DNA from: Hyphomicrobium sp.
GTDB taxonomy: Bacteria > Pseudomonadota > Alphaproteobacteria > Rhizobiales > Hyphomicrobiaceae
Assembly: GCF_020852195.1 (NCBI RefSeq)
Contig: NZ_JADZBI010000081.1
Coordinates: forward strand, 1-36,797
Length of the DNA: 36,797 nucleotides
Direction of reading: 5' to 3'
Below the pieces are notes generated by a model. It was not told the DNA's origin, searched no databases, and saw nothing but the letters and a program-made list of their open reading frames with translations. The translations under genes were made by a program, and so were the position numbers. Positions 23,904 to 33,293 of the stretch are shown here, one piece after another (the first letter of the stretch is position 1; every line of letters begins with the position of its first letter).

Positions 23904-23932
23904 CGAGGTGTCCCTTCGGTCTTCAAGCAAGT

Positions 23933-24072
23933 GCAGTGCCCCCTCATCCGGCGCTTTGCGCCGACCTCTCACCATCGGGGAGAGGTCAAGTGAGTCACGC
24001 CTCCTTAACCTCTCCCCTCTGGAGAGAGGTTGAAGGCGATTGAAAAACCGCTTTCGGATGAGAAGGCACTGC
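23933..24072. repeat. 140-bp element with 18-bp terminal inverted repeats (MITE-like)
   Basis: The left end GCAGTGCCCCCTCATCCG (23933-23950) and right end CGGATGAGAAGGCACTGC (24055-24072) are inverted copies with two mismatches. Inside are two further hairpins, ACCTCTC...GAGAGGT and AACCTCTC...AGAGAGGTT. No coding frame is visible, and no target duplication is obvious. A related left end occurs at 10983. It lies between the pbpC stop and the esterase start. Confidence 0.72.
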
Positions 24073-24145
24073 GCTGTCGATCAAGATCCTAGACCTTAGC
24101 GTGGCGAAGCGGGCTTTGCCATGACGGCAATTTTCCCGGCGCGCG

Positions 24146-26326
24146 TCAACGCAGGCGCACGGTGACGCGGTCCACGCGGCCCTTGGCATCGATGACGGTC
24201 AGCTTGGCGAAGCCGCGGCCGTCGGGCTGCCATTCCACCTCGCGGCGGAGCGGGTCGGACGTCATGGGGCTGCCGTCGATCAGCCATGTGAACGGCAGCG
24301 CGCCGCCCTCGGCCTTGATGACCAGCGGCTCGGCCTCGCGCTCGGCAACGTCGAGCTCGGCGCGGTCGGGCGGGAACGAGATGAGGACGGGGGGCTCGAG
24401 GAAGGGGCCGGTCGCGATTGCGTCGTCGCCCGGCTCGCGGAAGCGCTTGAGCGGCGGCGGCAGGGAGGCAGTGGTGGCCTTGACGACGCCGGCCGGCGCG
24501 GGGCGGAACGGCGTCGGCCGCTCGGCGATGCGCTTCATGGCGTCGAACAGGATCGGCGCGGCGCTGAGGCGGCCCATCAGGCCGGGCGTCGAGGCGCCGT
24601 CGGGGCGACCGACCCAGACGGCGACCACATGGCGGCCGTCGTAGCCCACGGCCCAGGCGTCGCGGTAGCCATAGGAGGTGCCGGTCTTGTAGGCGATGGC
24701 GCCGCCCTTGGCGTTGGGCGGAGGCGGCGCGTCCTTCAGGATGTCGGTGACGTACCAGGCCGAGACGGGCGACAGCAGCCGGCGGCGCGCGTTGGGAGCC
24801 GGCTGCGCCTTGGGCTCGTCGCGGCGCCACGTGAGGGCGACGGGCTCGCCGCCGCGTGCGAGGGCGCTGTAGAGGGCTGCGAGGTCCTTGAGCGTCATGC
24901 CGACGCCGCCGAGCGCGACGGCGAGCGAGGGCTTGGCGTTGGCGGGAAGCTGCGGGGCGATGCCGGCGCGGCGGAAACGGCCCATCAGGCGACCGGGCCC
25001 GACGGCCGCGAGCCCCTTGACCGCCGGCACGTTGAGCGAGTTGCCGAGCGCCTCGCGGATCGTCACCGTGCCGTAGAATGCCTCGTCGAAGTTCTCGGGC
25101 GTGTAGTTGCCGAAGCGCGTGCGGCGGTCCTCGATCAGCGTCTCGGGATGCGCTACGCCCTGCTCGAAGGCGAGGCCGTAGATGAACGGCTTCAACGTCG
25201 AGCCCGGCGAGCGGATGGCGCCGGTCATGTCGATTGCGCCCTGGCGGTCGCCGTCGAGGTAGCCTGCGGAGCCGACATGGGCCAACACCTCGCCGGTGGC
25301 GTGATCGACGACGAGTACGGCGGCCGAGAGCCTGGGGCCGAGGAGCTTCGTCTGCTCGGCGGCCAGCTTCTCGATGGTGGCCTGGATGTCGCGGTCCAAG
25401 GTGAGGCGATGGATGCGCTTGGCACGCTGCGCGGCCACTTCGGATTCCGAGAGATGCGGCGCCAGCTTCAAGACCTCGAGGCGCTCCTTTGGAACGCGCT
25501 CACGCTTGCCGCGCTCGGCCTCGGCCTCAGGCAGCACGCCTTCCTCGACGGCGCGGTCGAGCACGCGGTCGCGCGCCTTGCGGGCGGCGTCGCTGTTGCG
25601 ATCCGGGCGGCGTCGCTCGGGCGACTGCGGGAGCGCCACGAGGAGTGCGGCTTCGCCCGCCGAAAGATGCTTAGGCTCCTTGCCGAAATAGGCGAGGGAG
25701 GCTGCGCGTACGCCCTCGATGTTGCCGCCGAAGGGGGCGAGGCGCAGGTAGAGGCGCAGGATCTCGTCCTTCGACAGGCGCTCCTCGAGCTGCAGCGCGC
25801 GGGCGATCTGGCGCAGCTTGCCGAGGCCGGTGCGCTCGTGCTTGCGGTCGAGCAGGCGCGCAACCTGCATGGTCAGCGTCGAGCCGCCGGAGAGGATCTG
25901 CCCATGACGTGCGAAGAGGTAGCCGGCGCGAAGCACGGCGAAGAGGTCGACACCGCCGTGCTCGTAGAAGCGCTTGTCCTCGTAGGCCATGAGGATGGCG
26001 AGATAGCGCGGATCGACCTCGCTGACGTCGACCGGCAGGCGCCAGCGGCCGTCCTTGGTGGTGAAGGCGCGCAGCAGGCGGTTCTCGCGGTCGAGTACGG
26101 TGACCGAGGTCTCCTCGGCGGCCGCGAGCGGGAGCGGGCCGATGCGCTGTGTGGTGAACTCAAGAGTAGCGCCGGCGGCGGCGACCACGAGGGCCGCCGC
26201 CGCCAGGGTGTAGGCGGCGAGCCGCAGAGGGCGTGGGAGTGGCGTCCTCCATCGCGATGCGCGATCGGGTGTGGGGGAGACCGCCTCCTCTGCGGCGCGC
26301 CGTTTCGTGGGGAGCGAGAAACGCAT
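24146..26326 (-). CDS. pbpC: Penicillin-binding protein 1C
   Basis: This bifunctional-type peptidoglycan synthase of 726 residues has a membrane segment at about 36-55. A GT51 glycosyltransferase domain follows, with catalytic Glu116 in AYEDKRFYEHGGVD and then SGGSTLTMQVARLL. The transpeptidase domain has SPGSTLKPF (Ser376, Lys379), SLN (430-432) and KTGTSYG (547-553), all intact. The C-terminal 90 residues (FTWLIDGSPM, VEWQPDGRGFAKLTVIDAKG) form the BiPBP_C domain that marks PBP1C. It begins 10 bases after the macroglobulin gene, the arrangement known in many Gram-negative bacteria, where the pair is thought to protect and repair the wall after attack in the periplasm. Confidence 0.95.
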   Translation of the reverse strand: MRFSLPTKRRAAEEAVSPTPDRASRWRTPLPRPLRLAAYTLAAAALVVAAAGATLEFTTQRIGPLPLAAAEETSVTVLDRENRLLRAFTTKDGRWRLPVDVSEVDPRYLAILMAYEDKRFYEHGGVDLFAVLRAGYLFARHGQILSGGSTLTMQVARLLDRKHERTGLGKLRQIARALQLEERLSKDEILRLYLRLAPFGGNIEGVRAASLAYFGKEPKHLSAGEAALLVALPQSPERRRPDRNSDAARKARDRVLDRAVEEGVLPEAEAERGKRERVPKERLEVLKLAPHLSESEVAAQRAKRIHRLTLDRDIQATIEKLAAEQTKLLGPRLSAAVLVVDHATGEVLAHVGSAGYLDGDRQGAIDMTGAIRSPGSTLKPFIYGLAFEQGVAHPETLIEDRRTRFGNYTPENFDEAFYGTVTIREALGNSLNVPAVKGLAAVGPGRLMGRFRRAGIAPQLPANAKPSLAVALGGVGMTLKDLAALYSALARGGEPVALTWRRDEPKAQPAPNARRRLLSPVSAWYVTDILKDAPPPPNAKGGAIAYKTGTSYGYRDAWAVGYDGRHVVAVWVGRPDGASTPGLMGRLSAAPILFDAMKRIAERPTPFRPAPAGVVKATTASLPPPLKRFREPGDDAIATGPFLEPPVLISFPPDRAELDVAEREAEPLVIKAEGGALPFTWLIDGSPMTSDPLRREVEWQPDGRGFAKLTVIDAKGRVDRVTVRLR

Positions 26327-26336
26327 TCCTCGATCC

Positions 26337-29300
26337 TTAGCTGTTCGGCTTGACGACTAGCGTGCCGGCGCCCGAGCGCGCGTAGCGCTCCGGACGGTAC
26401 ATGTCCTCGACGGTCGCGGCCGGGTGGACGAAGGTGCCGGGCGTGACGGCGCGGACGATGTAGGCCACGGTTGCCGTCGCGGCGGCCTCCTTTTCCGCTT
26501 CCGCGGCATCGGTGCCGCTCTCGTCGGAGCTGTCGTCGCTCGTCGTGTCCTCGTGCTCCGTGTGATGTGACGACCTGGACGTGTTCCAGAGGTCGAAGGC
26601 GGCGACGAAACGGTCGTCGCGGAACTCCGTGTGCTCGGGGCGCAGCGTCGTCCGCAGCCAGTCGAGAGTCTTGACGTCGCCGCCGTCGACGAGACGCGGG
26701 TTCTCGATCTCGAGGCCGGCGGGCAGGCGGTCGACGAGCAGCACGCGGCCGGCGGCCTCGTCGCTCTCGATCGTGAGCACGGCGACCAGGCGCTCGTTCT
26801 GCGCAAGCTCGCTCTTGCCGCCGTCGGCGCTCTCGAGATCGAGCTCCTTGCCGTCGAGCGTGTAGTAGGTGCGCGTGACGGTGAAGCCCTTCGAGACGGC
26901 GGGCTCCGTCGTCAGGCTGGCGCCGATCACGGTCACGACGGCGTCCGTCTCCGCTTCCCCGTTGTTGGTGACGGTGACACCCTGCTCCAGCTCTTCGGGA
27001 GAGAGGGCGCGGATCAGCGAGCCGTCGATCGGCGCGCCGTTGAGGGCGAGCCTGGCGTCCTTCGTCTGCTCGCCGAGCGCGTGCGCGGCGAGCAGCATCC
27101 ACGCCTGCTCCTGCGTCGAGGTGTAGGCGCGGGCGAGGTAGGCCTTGGCCACCACGTTGACGAGGCGCGGCGTCTCGGAGCGCACGATGCCGGTCTCGGA
27201 CGCGAGCGTGACGAGGGCCGCGCCGTCGCGGATGTCGGAGCCGTAGTCCGAGCGGGCGACGCGCAGCTTGTCCAGATCGGTGCAGGAGTCGAGGGCGGCC
27301 TTGAAGGCCGTCTCGGAGCGCTCCTTGTCGCCGACCATGGCGAGGGCCGCGCCGAGCTGGGCCTTGGCGAGCGGCGTCGTGAAGCGGTCGAGGCGCGTAT
27401 CGGCGTAGTAGCGCAGCTCGCCCACCGGCGCGCGGCCGTTGCGGGCCAGCACGTAGAGGGCATAGGCGCGGTCCTCGCCGCCGGAGGTGAAGTCCTCGCC
27501 GTTGAGGGCGAAGTTCTGCAGGCGGTCGAGCGCCTGGTTGAACGGGATCTGGCGTACGTCGTAGCCGGACTCGCGGGCGCGGGTCAGGAAGTCGGTGACG
27601 TAGCTCGTGAGCCAGAGGTCGGCGCTGCCGGGGCCCCAGCTCCCGAAGGCGCCGGACGAGTCCTGCATCTCGAAGACGCGGGCGACGGCGCCCTGCACGC
27701 GCTCCTTGAGCTGCTTGTCGGCGCCGATGCCGATGCGGGCCGCAACGGCGTTGGCGTAGAGCAGCGGCAGCGCGCGGGAGACCGTCTGCTCGGCGCAACC
27801 GTAGGGGTAGCGGTCGAGCGCGGTCAGAAGGCCGGGCACGTCCATGGTGGCGGCCGGCCCGACCGAGAGGTTGACGCGCGTGCGGTTGGCGATCAGGCCC
27901 GTAAGCAGGTCCCTCGACAGCGTGAGCTTGCCGCCAGCCGCGAGCTTCGCGACCGTGGTGCGCTTGATGTCGCCTGCCGGCGGCTTCACGTCGAACTGCA
28001 GGCGGCGCGAGAGGGACAGGCCCTCAGGCCCGGTGACGGCGACGTCGTAGATGAAGGTGCCGACGTCGTGGGGCTTGAGGCTCACCTGCTCGGATTTGCG
28101 CTCGCCGGCCTTGAGGTCGACGATCTTCTCCGCGAGCGGCGCGCCGTCGCCGATGGGATCGGTGAGGCGCGCGGTGTAGGTGCCGGCGGGGCCGTCCACG
28201 TTGTGCAGCGAGAGGTCGACGATGGCTTCGTCGCCGAGCGTCAGGAAGCGCGGAGCGGAGGCGGTCAGCGCAACGGTGTCGCGGACGATGACGTCGCTCG
28301 TGCCGTGGCCAACCTTGTTCTTCGTCCAGGCCACCGCCATGACGCGCACAGTACCGTTGAAGCTCGGCAACGCGAAGCTTGCGTTGGCCGTTCCGTCGGC
28401 GCCGACGGTCAGGATGCCGGAGTAGTAGGAGACTGTCTCCTCTACGGGCGGGCTGCCCTGCAGGCCGGCGCCGTCCATGCCGTCGCCGCCGGAGCGCAGC
28501 TTGCCGCGCTCGGCGCGCATGCCGTCGATCAGACGGCCGTAGAAGTCGCGCAGCTCGAGGGCGAGCTTCTGCTGGGCGTAGAAGTGCGCCTCGGGGGCCG
28601 GCACCTGGTAACGTGTGAGGTTCAGGATGCCGACGTCGACGGCGGCGATGGTGACGCGCGCTTCCTCGCCGGGCTCAAGGCCCTCGACCTTGACCGGGAT
28701 GGTCAGCTCGGAGGCGCTCTTGATCTTCGGCTCGGTCGCGAGCGCGACCTTGAGCGTGCGCTTGGCCTGATCGATGCCGATCCAGCGTACGCCGATGGCA
28801 CGGCTCGGCATGCGTTTCGCCGCCTCGTCCATGGGGCGATAGAGGAGGGCGGTGGCGTAGGCGCCGGGACCCCAGTCGTCGCCGACCTTGATCTCGACAT
28901 CGCCGCCGCCCTTGGGCAGCTCGATCTCCTCGGTCGAGAGCAGGCCGCGGCCGAGCACGGTCACCAGCGCCTTGCCGCCCTGCTTGGAGGCGATGCGCAG
29001 CTTCGCCGTCTCGCCCGGCTGATAGGTGGCCTTGTCGAGGGCGACGTCGAGCATCTCGGGGCTCTCGGCCGTCTCGCCGCCCGTGTACCAGCCGGCATTG
29101 AAGACGACGCTCGACAGCGTGCCGCCGGCATCGGCGGAGCTGACCTCGAGGCGGTAGCGGCCGTAGTCGACCTCGGCCGAGATGGCGGCCGGTGTGTCGG
29201 CAGTGGCGTCGACCTTGCCGTTGGCGATCTTGCGCGTGATGGTCTGGCTCTCGTAGGCCCAGTAGCCGTCGCGGCGGTACCACTGCCACGAGGTGTCGAG

Positions 29301-31652
29301 GCGGACGAGGTTCCAGTCGAGGCTGCCGGCCACGGGCTTGCCCTCGGCGTTGAGCAGCACGGCATTGAAATTGGCCTTCTCGCCTTCACTTAGTGCCGAG
29401 GTGTTGAACAGCGGCTTGATGCCGATCTTCGGCTCGCCGAGGGTCACGGGCAGCACGATCGAGCGCTCGATGGTGCGGCCGCCGGCCTCGCGCAGGCGCA
29501 CGATGACGTTGGCCTCTAGCGACTTTGCCGTCTTGGTCACGGCGGGAAGCGTGACGGCGAGCGCGGCTTTGCCCTCGTCGTCGGTGGACGGCAGGCTCTC
29601 GAGCGGCTGGCGCACGGGGCTCACGGTCTCGTCGGCCTCGCCGAAGCGATAGCCTTCGTAGCCTGCCAGATCTTTGGTGGAGGGACGGACGACGATGTCG
29701 CCTTCCAGCGCCATGCCGGCGGCCGGCGGGCCGTAGAGGAAACGGCCGGCGACGTCGATGGTCTTGCTCTCCTCGGGTGCGAGCTGGCCAGCGCCTTCGG
29801 TCAGCACGAGGTCGAGGCGCTCAGGAACATAGTCCTCGACCAGGAACGAGACCTGCGTGATGGGGTCGGCCTTCGGGTCGGTGTGAAGCTTCGTGCGCCA
29901 GGTGCCGGTCATGGCGCCGCCGCCGAGCGCGAGGCGCAGCGTGCGGCCGCCGAGCTCGTTGTCGGAAAGCGCGTAGCGGCCGTGCTCGACACCGTCCGGA
30001 CGCACGACGATCAGCGTCACGGGCAAAGTCGCGGCGGCGCCGGTGCCGTCACGCACGAGGGCAGAGATGTTCACCTCCTCGCCGGGACGGTAGACGCCGC
30101 GCTCGGTGTAGAGGTAGCCGTCGAGGGGGCCGGGCGCGTCGCGGCCCTTCACGCCGCGGTCGGAGAGATCGAAGGCGTTGGTGGTGAGATCGAGGAACGC
30201 ATACTCGCCGGCGCCGTTCTCGGCGACCAGAATGGCGGGCGCGTTGCCGCCCTCGCCTTTGGACTGGCCGGACTCGAAGCGCACGTAGCCGCTGTTGTCG
30301 GACTTGCCGGTGGCCAGGATCTCGTTGTTGCGCGCGACAAGACGGACCTCCGCGCCGGAGATCGGCTCGGCGCTGGCCAGCGAGCGCACGAAGGCGTGCA
30401 CGCCGTCGTCGCCGGAGAAGGCCGTGAGGCCGAGGTCCGAGACGATGAACCACTGCGTCGCCTGCTCACGCCAGCTTTCGTCGGGGTTTGCTTCCTCGGG
30501 CCGCGCGATCATGGCGTAGGCGCCGGGCTTCAGCTCGCCGATGGCCTCGCTCACGGGGAAGGCGACAGTGACCTCGGCGTTGAGCTTGCTCGCGACCTCG
30601 AGCTCGCCCTCGTAGACGAGGCTGCCCGAGCGGCTCTTCAGCTCCTCGAGCTCGTAGCCCTGGAGCTGGCGATCGAGATTGCCGTTGTTCAGGGCGTTGG
30701 CGAGGCTGCGGTCGCCGATGCGGTAGACCTCGATGCCGACCTTCTTGGTGTTGATGGCGACCAGCGGGATGCCGTTCTGGCCGCGCGTCGGCAGCACGTA
30801 GCTCTTGCCGGTGAAATGCACCATCGGCTTGCGGTCGGGGACGTAGACGGCGAGCGTCGCGGCCTTGGCCAGCGGCTCGTTGACGTCGGACGGCAGGCCG
30901 GCACGCACCTGGATCTCGTAGCGCTCGCCGTGCTCGACGCCGTCGATGCAGAGCTGGCTGCCCTCGGCGGATACGGACTGAGGATCGCGGCCGTTGACGG
31001 AGACGAACTTGGAGAAGTCGGTCTGCCCGCGCGAAAGGTTCTCGGAGAACTGGACGCAGACGCGCGGCGTCGCGGCGTCGGAGTCGGTCGAATAGTCGGT
31101 CATGCGGAAGCCGTGCTCGGCCCGCACCTTCTCGTAGGTGTCGCGGACGCTCGCGTCGTCGGCAAGCGCGAGGCTCGCTTTCAGCGCGTCGATGGCCGGG
31201 CGCCAGTAGTGGCGGCGCGACATGGCCTCGCCGAGCACGGCAAGCGCGCGCGCCTTGAGCGTCCGATCCTCGGCTAGGAGATAGGCGCGGTAGGCAGCGC
31301 CCGAGGCGTTGACGGGAAGATCGTAATTCTCCGAGCGGTCGGGATCGGGCTTGATGGCGAGCAGCGCCTTGGCGAGGCCGATCCAGTTCTCCGGGCTCTT
31401 GCGATCGGTGGCGACGGCGATGGCGTAGGTGCGCGAGGCGCCGCGCGGATCCGGGCCGAGAAGGCGCTCGGCGGCCTGCCTGAGCTCGGCGACCTTGCGT
31501 CCGTCCGGCTTCCAGGTGTCGCGGATGTAGGTCTCGTAGCGCTCGGCGTCCTTGGCGACGCCTTTGTGTGCGAATTGCTGGTCCTGGGCTGCGGCGGCCG
31601 TGAGGCCGGCGAGGAAGAAAATACCGATGAAAATGCTTCTGAGGGCGCGCAT
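26337..31652 (-). CDS. Alpha-2-macroglobulin family protein with thioester
   Basis: This is a bacterial alpha-2-macroglobulin of 1771 residues, a periplasmic trap for foreign proteases. A signal peptide (FIGIFFLAGLTAAAAQ) starts the protein; it has no Cys, so unlike E. coli YfhM it is not a lipoprotein. Macroglobulin domains include DGYLYTERGVYRPGEEVNISA (quoted up to 20 at most in the family: key residues are Tyr, Arg, Pro-Gly) and YVPERLDLVL. The thioester motif CAEQ lies in YPYGCAEQTVSRALPL, with Cys1286. Near the C-terminus an acidic Ser/Asp/Glu-rich insert precedes IVRAVTPGTFVHPAATVEDM. I chose ATG 31652 for the signal peptide; the frame begins at 31697. It is co-transcribed with pbpC. 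Confidence 0.94.
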   Translation of the reverse strand: MRALRSIFIGIFFLAGLTAAAAQDQQFAHKGVAKDAERYETYIRDTWKPDGRKVAELRQAAERLLGPDPRGASRTYAIAVATDRKSPENWIGLAKALLAIKPDPDRSENYDLPVNASGAAYRAYLLAEDRTLKARALAVLGEAMSRRHYWRPAIDALKASLALADDASVRDTYEKVRAEHGFRMTDYSTDSDAATPRVCVQFSENLSRGQTDFSKFVSVNGRDPQSVSAEGSQLCIDGVEHGERYEIQVRAGLPSDVNEPLAKAATLAVYVPDRKPMVHFTGKSYVLPTRGQNGIPLVAINTKKVGIEVYRIGDRSLANALNNGNLDRQLQGYELEELKSRSGSLVYEGELEVASKLNAEVTVAFPVSEAIGELKPGAYAMIARPEEANPDESWREQATQWFIVSDLGLTAFSGDDGVHAFVRSLASAEPISGAEVRLVARNNEILATGKSDNSGYVRFESGQSKGEGGNAPAILVAENGAGEYAFLDLTTNAFDLSDRGVKGRDAPGPLDGYLYTERGVYRPGEEVNISALVRDGTGAAATLPVTLIVVRPDGVEHGRYALSDNELGGRTLRLALGGGAMTGTWRTKLHTDPKADPITQVSFLVEDYVPERLDLVLTEGAGQLAPEESKTIDVAGRFLYGPPAAGMALEGDIVVRPSTKDLAGYEGYRFGEADETVSPVRQPLESLPSTDDEGKAALAVTLPAVTKTAKSLEANVIVRLREAGGRTIERSIVLPVTLGEPKIGIKPLFNTSALSEGEKANFNAVLLNAEGKPVAGSLDWNLVRLDTSWQWYRRDGYWAYESQTITRKIANGKVDATADTPAAISAEVDYGRYRLEVSSADAGGTLSSVVFNAGWYTGGETAESPEMLDVALDKATYQPGETAKLRIASKQGGKALVTVLGRGLLSTEEIELPKGGGDVEIKVGDDWGPGAYATALLYRPMDEAAKRMPSRAIGVRWIGIDQAKRTLKVALATEPKIKSASELTIPVKVEGLEPGEEARVTIAAVDVGILNLTRYQVPAPEAHFYAQQKLALELRDFYGRLIDGMRAERGKLRSGGDGMDGAGLQGSPPVEETVSYYSGILTVGADGTANASFALPSFNGTVRVMAVAWTKNKVGHGTSDVIVRDTVALTASAPRFLTLGDEAIVDLSLHNVDGPAGTYTARLTDPIGDGAPLAEKIVDLKAGERKSEQVSLKPHDVGTFIYDVAVTGPEGLSLSRRLQFDVKPPAGDIKRTTVAKLAAGGKLTLSRDLLTGLIANRTRVNLSVGPAATMDVPGLLTALDRYPYGCAEQTVSRALPLLYANAVAARIGIGADKQLKERVQGAVARVFEMQDSSGAFGSWGPGSADLWLTSYVTDFLTRARESGYDVRQIPFNQALDRLQNFALNGEDFTSGGEDRAYALYVLARNGRAPVGELRYYADTRLDRFTTPLAKAQLGAALAMVGDKERSETAFKAALDSCTDLDKLRVARSDYGSDIRDGAALVTLASETGIVRSETPRLVNVVAKAYLARAYTSTQEQAWMLLAAHALGEQTKDARLALNGAPIDGSLIRALSPEELEQGVTVTNNGEAETDAVVTVIGASLTTEPAVSKGFTVTRTYYTLDGKELDLESADGGKSELAQNERLVAVLTIESDEAAGRVLLVDRLPAGLEIENPRLVDGGDVKTLDWLRTTLRPEHTEFRDDRFVAAFDLWNTSRSSHHTEHEDTTSDDSSDESGTDAAEAEKEAAATATVAYIVRAVTPGTFVHPAATVEDMYRPERYARSGAGTLVVKPNS

Positions 31653-31682
31653 CGCGGGGTCACCTTGAGGTCTGCATCCGAC

Positions 31683-31697
31683 TTGGCCGGCGGCCAA
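31683..31697. other. Palindrome TTGGCCG-G-CGGCCAA in the macroglobulin/pstS intergenic region
   Basis: This perfect 7+7 inverted repeat around one base lies 31 bases upstream of the macroglobulin start. The 387-base region 31653-32039 separates divergent genes and must hold both promoters. Apart from this palindrome and the PHO-box-like site, I see no other element or gene in it. Operator function is a guess. Confidence 0.35.
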
Positions 31698-31918
31698 ATC
31701 CCGTTTGCGGACAATACCATTCGAGGGGTGGGCGACGTGAAGACCATCAGACCTGATTGATCAAACGTTGGCAGCAAACGCGGATTTATCTGCAAGTTCC
31801 GCCGGATGCGGCCGCTTCACCCGGTGCCGAGCGTCCGGCCGTCGGCAGCAGGCCCACAAGCGTGCGAGAGCGATGCAAGGATCGATTCAGTATTATTTCG
31901 TGATTTCATTGTGTTAAC

Positions 31919-31951
31919 CTGTCATAAATCCACAGTCTGGGGCCGCTAGAA
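31919..31951 (+). promoter_or_regulatory. Probable PHO box and -10 element of the pst operon
   Basis: CTGTCATAAATC (31919-31930) equals the first twelve positions of the PhoB-binding consensus CTGTCATAWAWCTGTCAY; the second half (CACAGT) is poor. CTAGAA (31946-31951) lies ten bases after the 18-base box, the usual distance for a -10 when PhoB replaces the -35. Phosphate-starvation control of pstS is therefore likely. Confidence 0.6.
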
Positions 31952-32039
31952 GGAAGGCGCCGGGGGTTCGTCCCGGGAAGCAGAGCGCAGGCGGAGGGCC
32001 ACGCTCGATGCAATCGTCCACGAGACAATGGAGATTAGC

Positions 32040-33098
32040 GTGAACAGCAAGTTCATCGCCTATACGACGGTTACGGCCGTCGGTATGGCCGCGTTCGCCT
32101 GTGCGGCATTGGCGCGCGACCAGGTGCAGATCGCAGGGTCGTCGACCGTCCTGCCTTACGCCAACATCGGTGCCGAGCAGTTCGGCAAGTCCCATGCCTC
32201 GCTCAAGACCCCGGTCATCGAGTCGGGCGGCTCGGGCGCCGGCATCAAGCGGTTCTGCGAGGGTCTGGGCGAGGGTACGATCGACATCGCCAATGCCTCG
32301 CGCAAGATCAAGGACTCCGAGCTCGCCGAGTGCCAGAAGAACGGCGTCAAGGAGATCATCGAAGTCCAGTTCGGCTATGACGGCATCGTCTTCGCCGTGG
32401 ACGCCAAGTCCGGCGACTGGGCGCTCGAGCCGAAGGATCTCTTCCTCGCTCTCGCGGCCGAGGTGCCGAAGGACGGCGCGCTCGTCGCCAACCCCTACAA
32501 GACCTGGAAAGAGGTCAACGACAAGCTCCCTGAATGGCCGATCGTCGCCTACATCCCGGGCGAGAAGCACGGCACGCGCGAGGTCTTCGAGGAGAAGATC
32601 ATGCACGCGGGCGCCAAGGCTACCGGTGCCGACAAGCTTCACCTGGACAAGGCCGAGGGTGCTGACGACGCGGCCAAGAAGAAGGTTGCCGACAAGGCTG
32701 TCCTCAAGGTCCGCAAGGACGGTGCCGCGGTCGACATCGACGGCGACTACACGGAGACGCTCGCCCGTCTCGCCTCGAACCCGCAGGGCCTCGGCGTGTT
32801 CGGCCTCTCGTTCTACGAGAACAACACCGACAAGCTGAAGGTCGCCACGCTGAACGGCATCACGCCGTCGGTCGAGACGATCGCGTCGGGTGAGTATCCG
32901 GTCTCGCGTCCGCTTCAGTTCTACGTGAAGAAGGCGCACATCGGCACCATCCCGGGCCTCAAGGAGTACGTCGAGTTCTTCGTCTCCGAGAAGATCATCG
33001 GGCCTGAGGGTCCGCTCGCCGAGTACGGCCTCGTGCCGTCGCCGGATGCCGAGCGCAAGGCTCTGCAGGACGCCGTCAAGGCTGAGAAGGCGATGTAA
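32040..33098 (+). CDS. pstS: Phosphate-binding periplasmic protein PstS
   Basis: This is the periplasmic phosphate receptor of the high-affinity Pst transporter, 352 residues. A signal peptide ends near ACAALA, and the mature start DQVQIAGSSTVLPYA contains the GSST phosphate loop. ESGGSGAGIKRFCEG and DIANASRKIKDSE are further ligand regions, and KHGTREVFEEKI is the second lobe signature. I chose GTG 32040 because GGAG lies six bases before it; ATG 32028 is in frame but lacks a ribosome site. It is the first gene of pstSCAB, preceded by a PHO-box-like site. A strong hairpin follows its stop, so pstS is probably made in excess over the permease genes. Confidence 0.95.
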   Translation: MNSKFIAYTTVTAVGMAAFACAALARDQVQIAGSSTVLPYANIGAEQFGKSHASLKTPVIESGGSGAGIKRFCEGLGEGTIDIANASRKIKDSELAECQKNGVKEIIEVQFGYDGIVFAVDAKSGDWALEPKDLFLALAAEVPKDGALVANPYKTWKEVNDKLPEWPIVAYIPGEKHGTREVFEEKIMHAGAKATGADKLHLDKAEGADDAAKKKVADKAVLKVRKDGAAVDIDGDYTETLARLASNPQGLGVFGLSFYENNTDKLKVATLNGITPSVETIASGEYPVSRPLQFYVKKAHIGTIPGLKEYVEFFVSEKIIGPEGPLAEYGLVPSPDAERKALQDAVKAEKAM

Positions 33099-33140
33099 TT
33101 GCGGGGGTCACGCCCAGCAATTCCATCACCGCTGACAAAG

Positions 33141-33168
33141 GTCCGGGTCCCCGGATGGGGACCCGGAC
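33141..33168 (+). terminator. Perfect 12-bp hairpin between pstS and pstC
   Basis: GTCCGGGTCCCC (33141-33152) and GGGGACCCGGAC (33157-33168) pair without mismatch over the loop GGAT. No T-run follows, so it is more likely a partial terminator or an RNA-stability element that raises pstS over pstCAB than a full stop. A second bulged inverted repeat, TGTGA (33196-33200) with TCGTCACA (33216-33223), lies downstream. Confidence 0.7.
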
Positions 33169-33293
33169 ACGCGTTCCGGTGGAGCGCGGCCCGAGTGTGA
33201 AACGACGGTGTAAAATCGTCACAAGGCGGCTGAACTGCTTTAAGTCGGCCGGCTAAGATCGCGGCAATAGCCGGAATCGAAGGGTTTCGAAGG

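Noticed and set aside
26631-29393. Open frame of 920 codons on the + strand opposite the macroglobulin gene
   Set aside because: It is Arg/Ala/Gly/Val-rich shadow sequence produced by high-GC codon use; the - strand frame has clear signal peptide and thioester motif.
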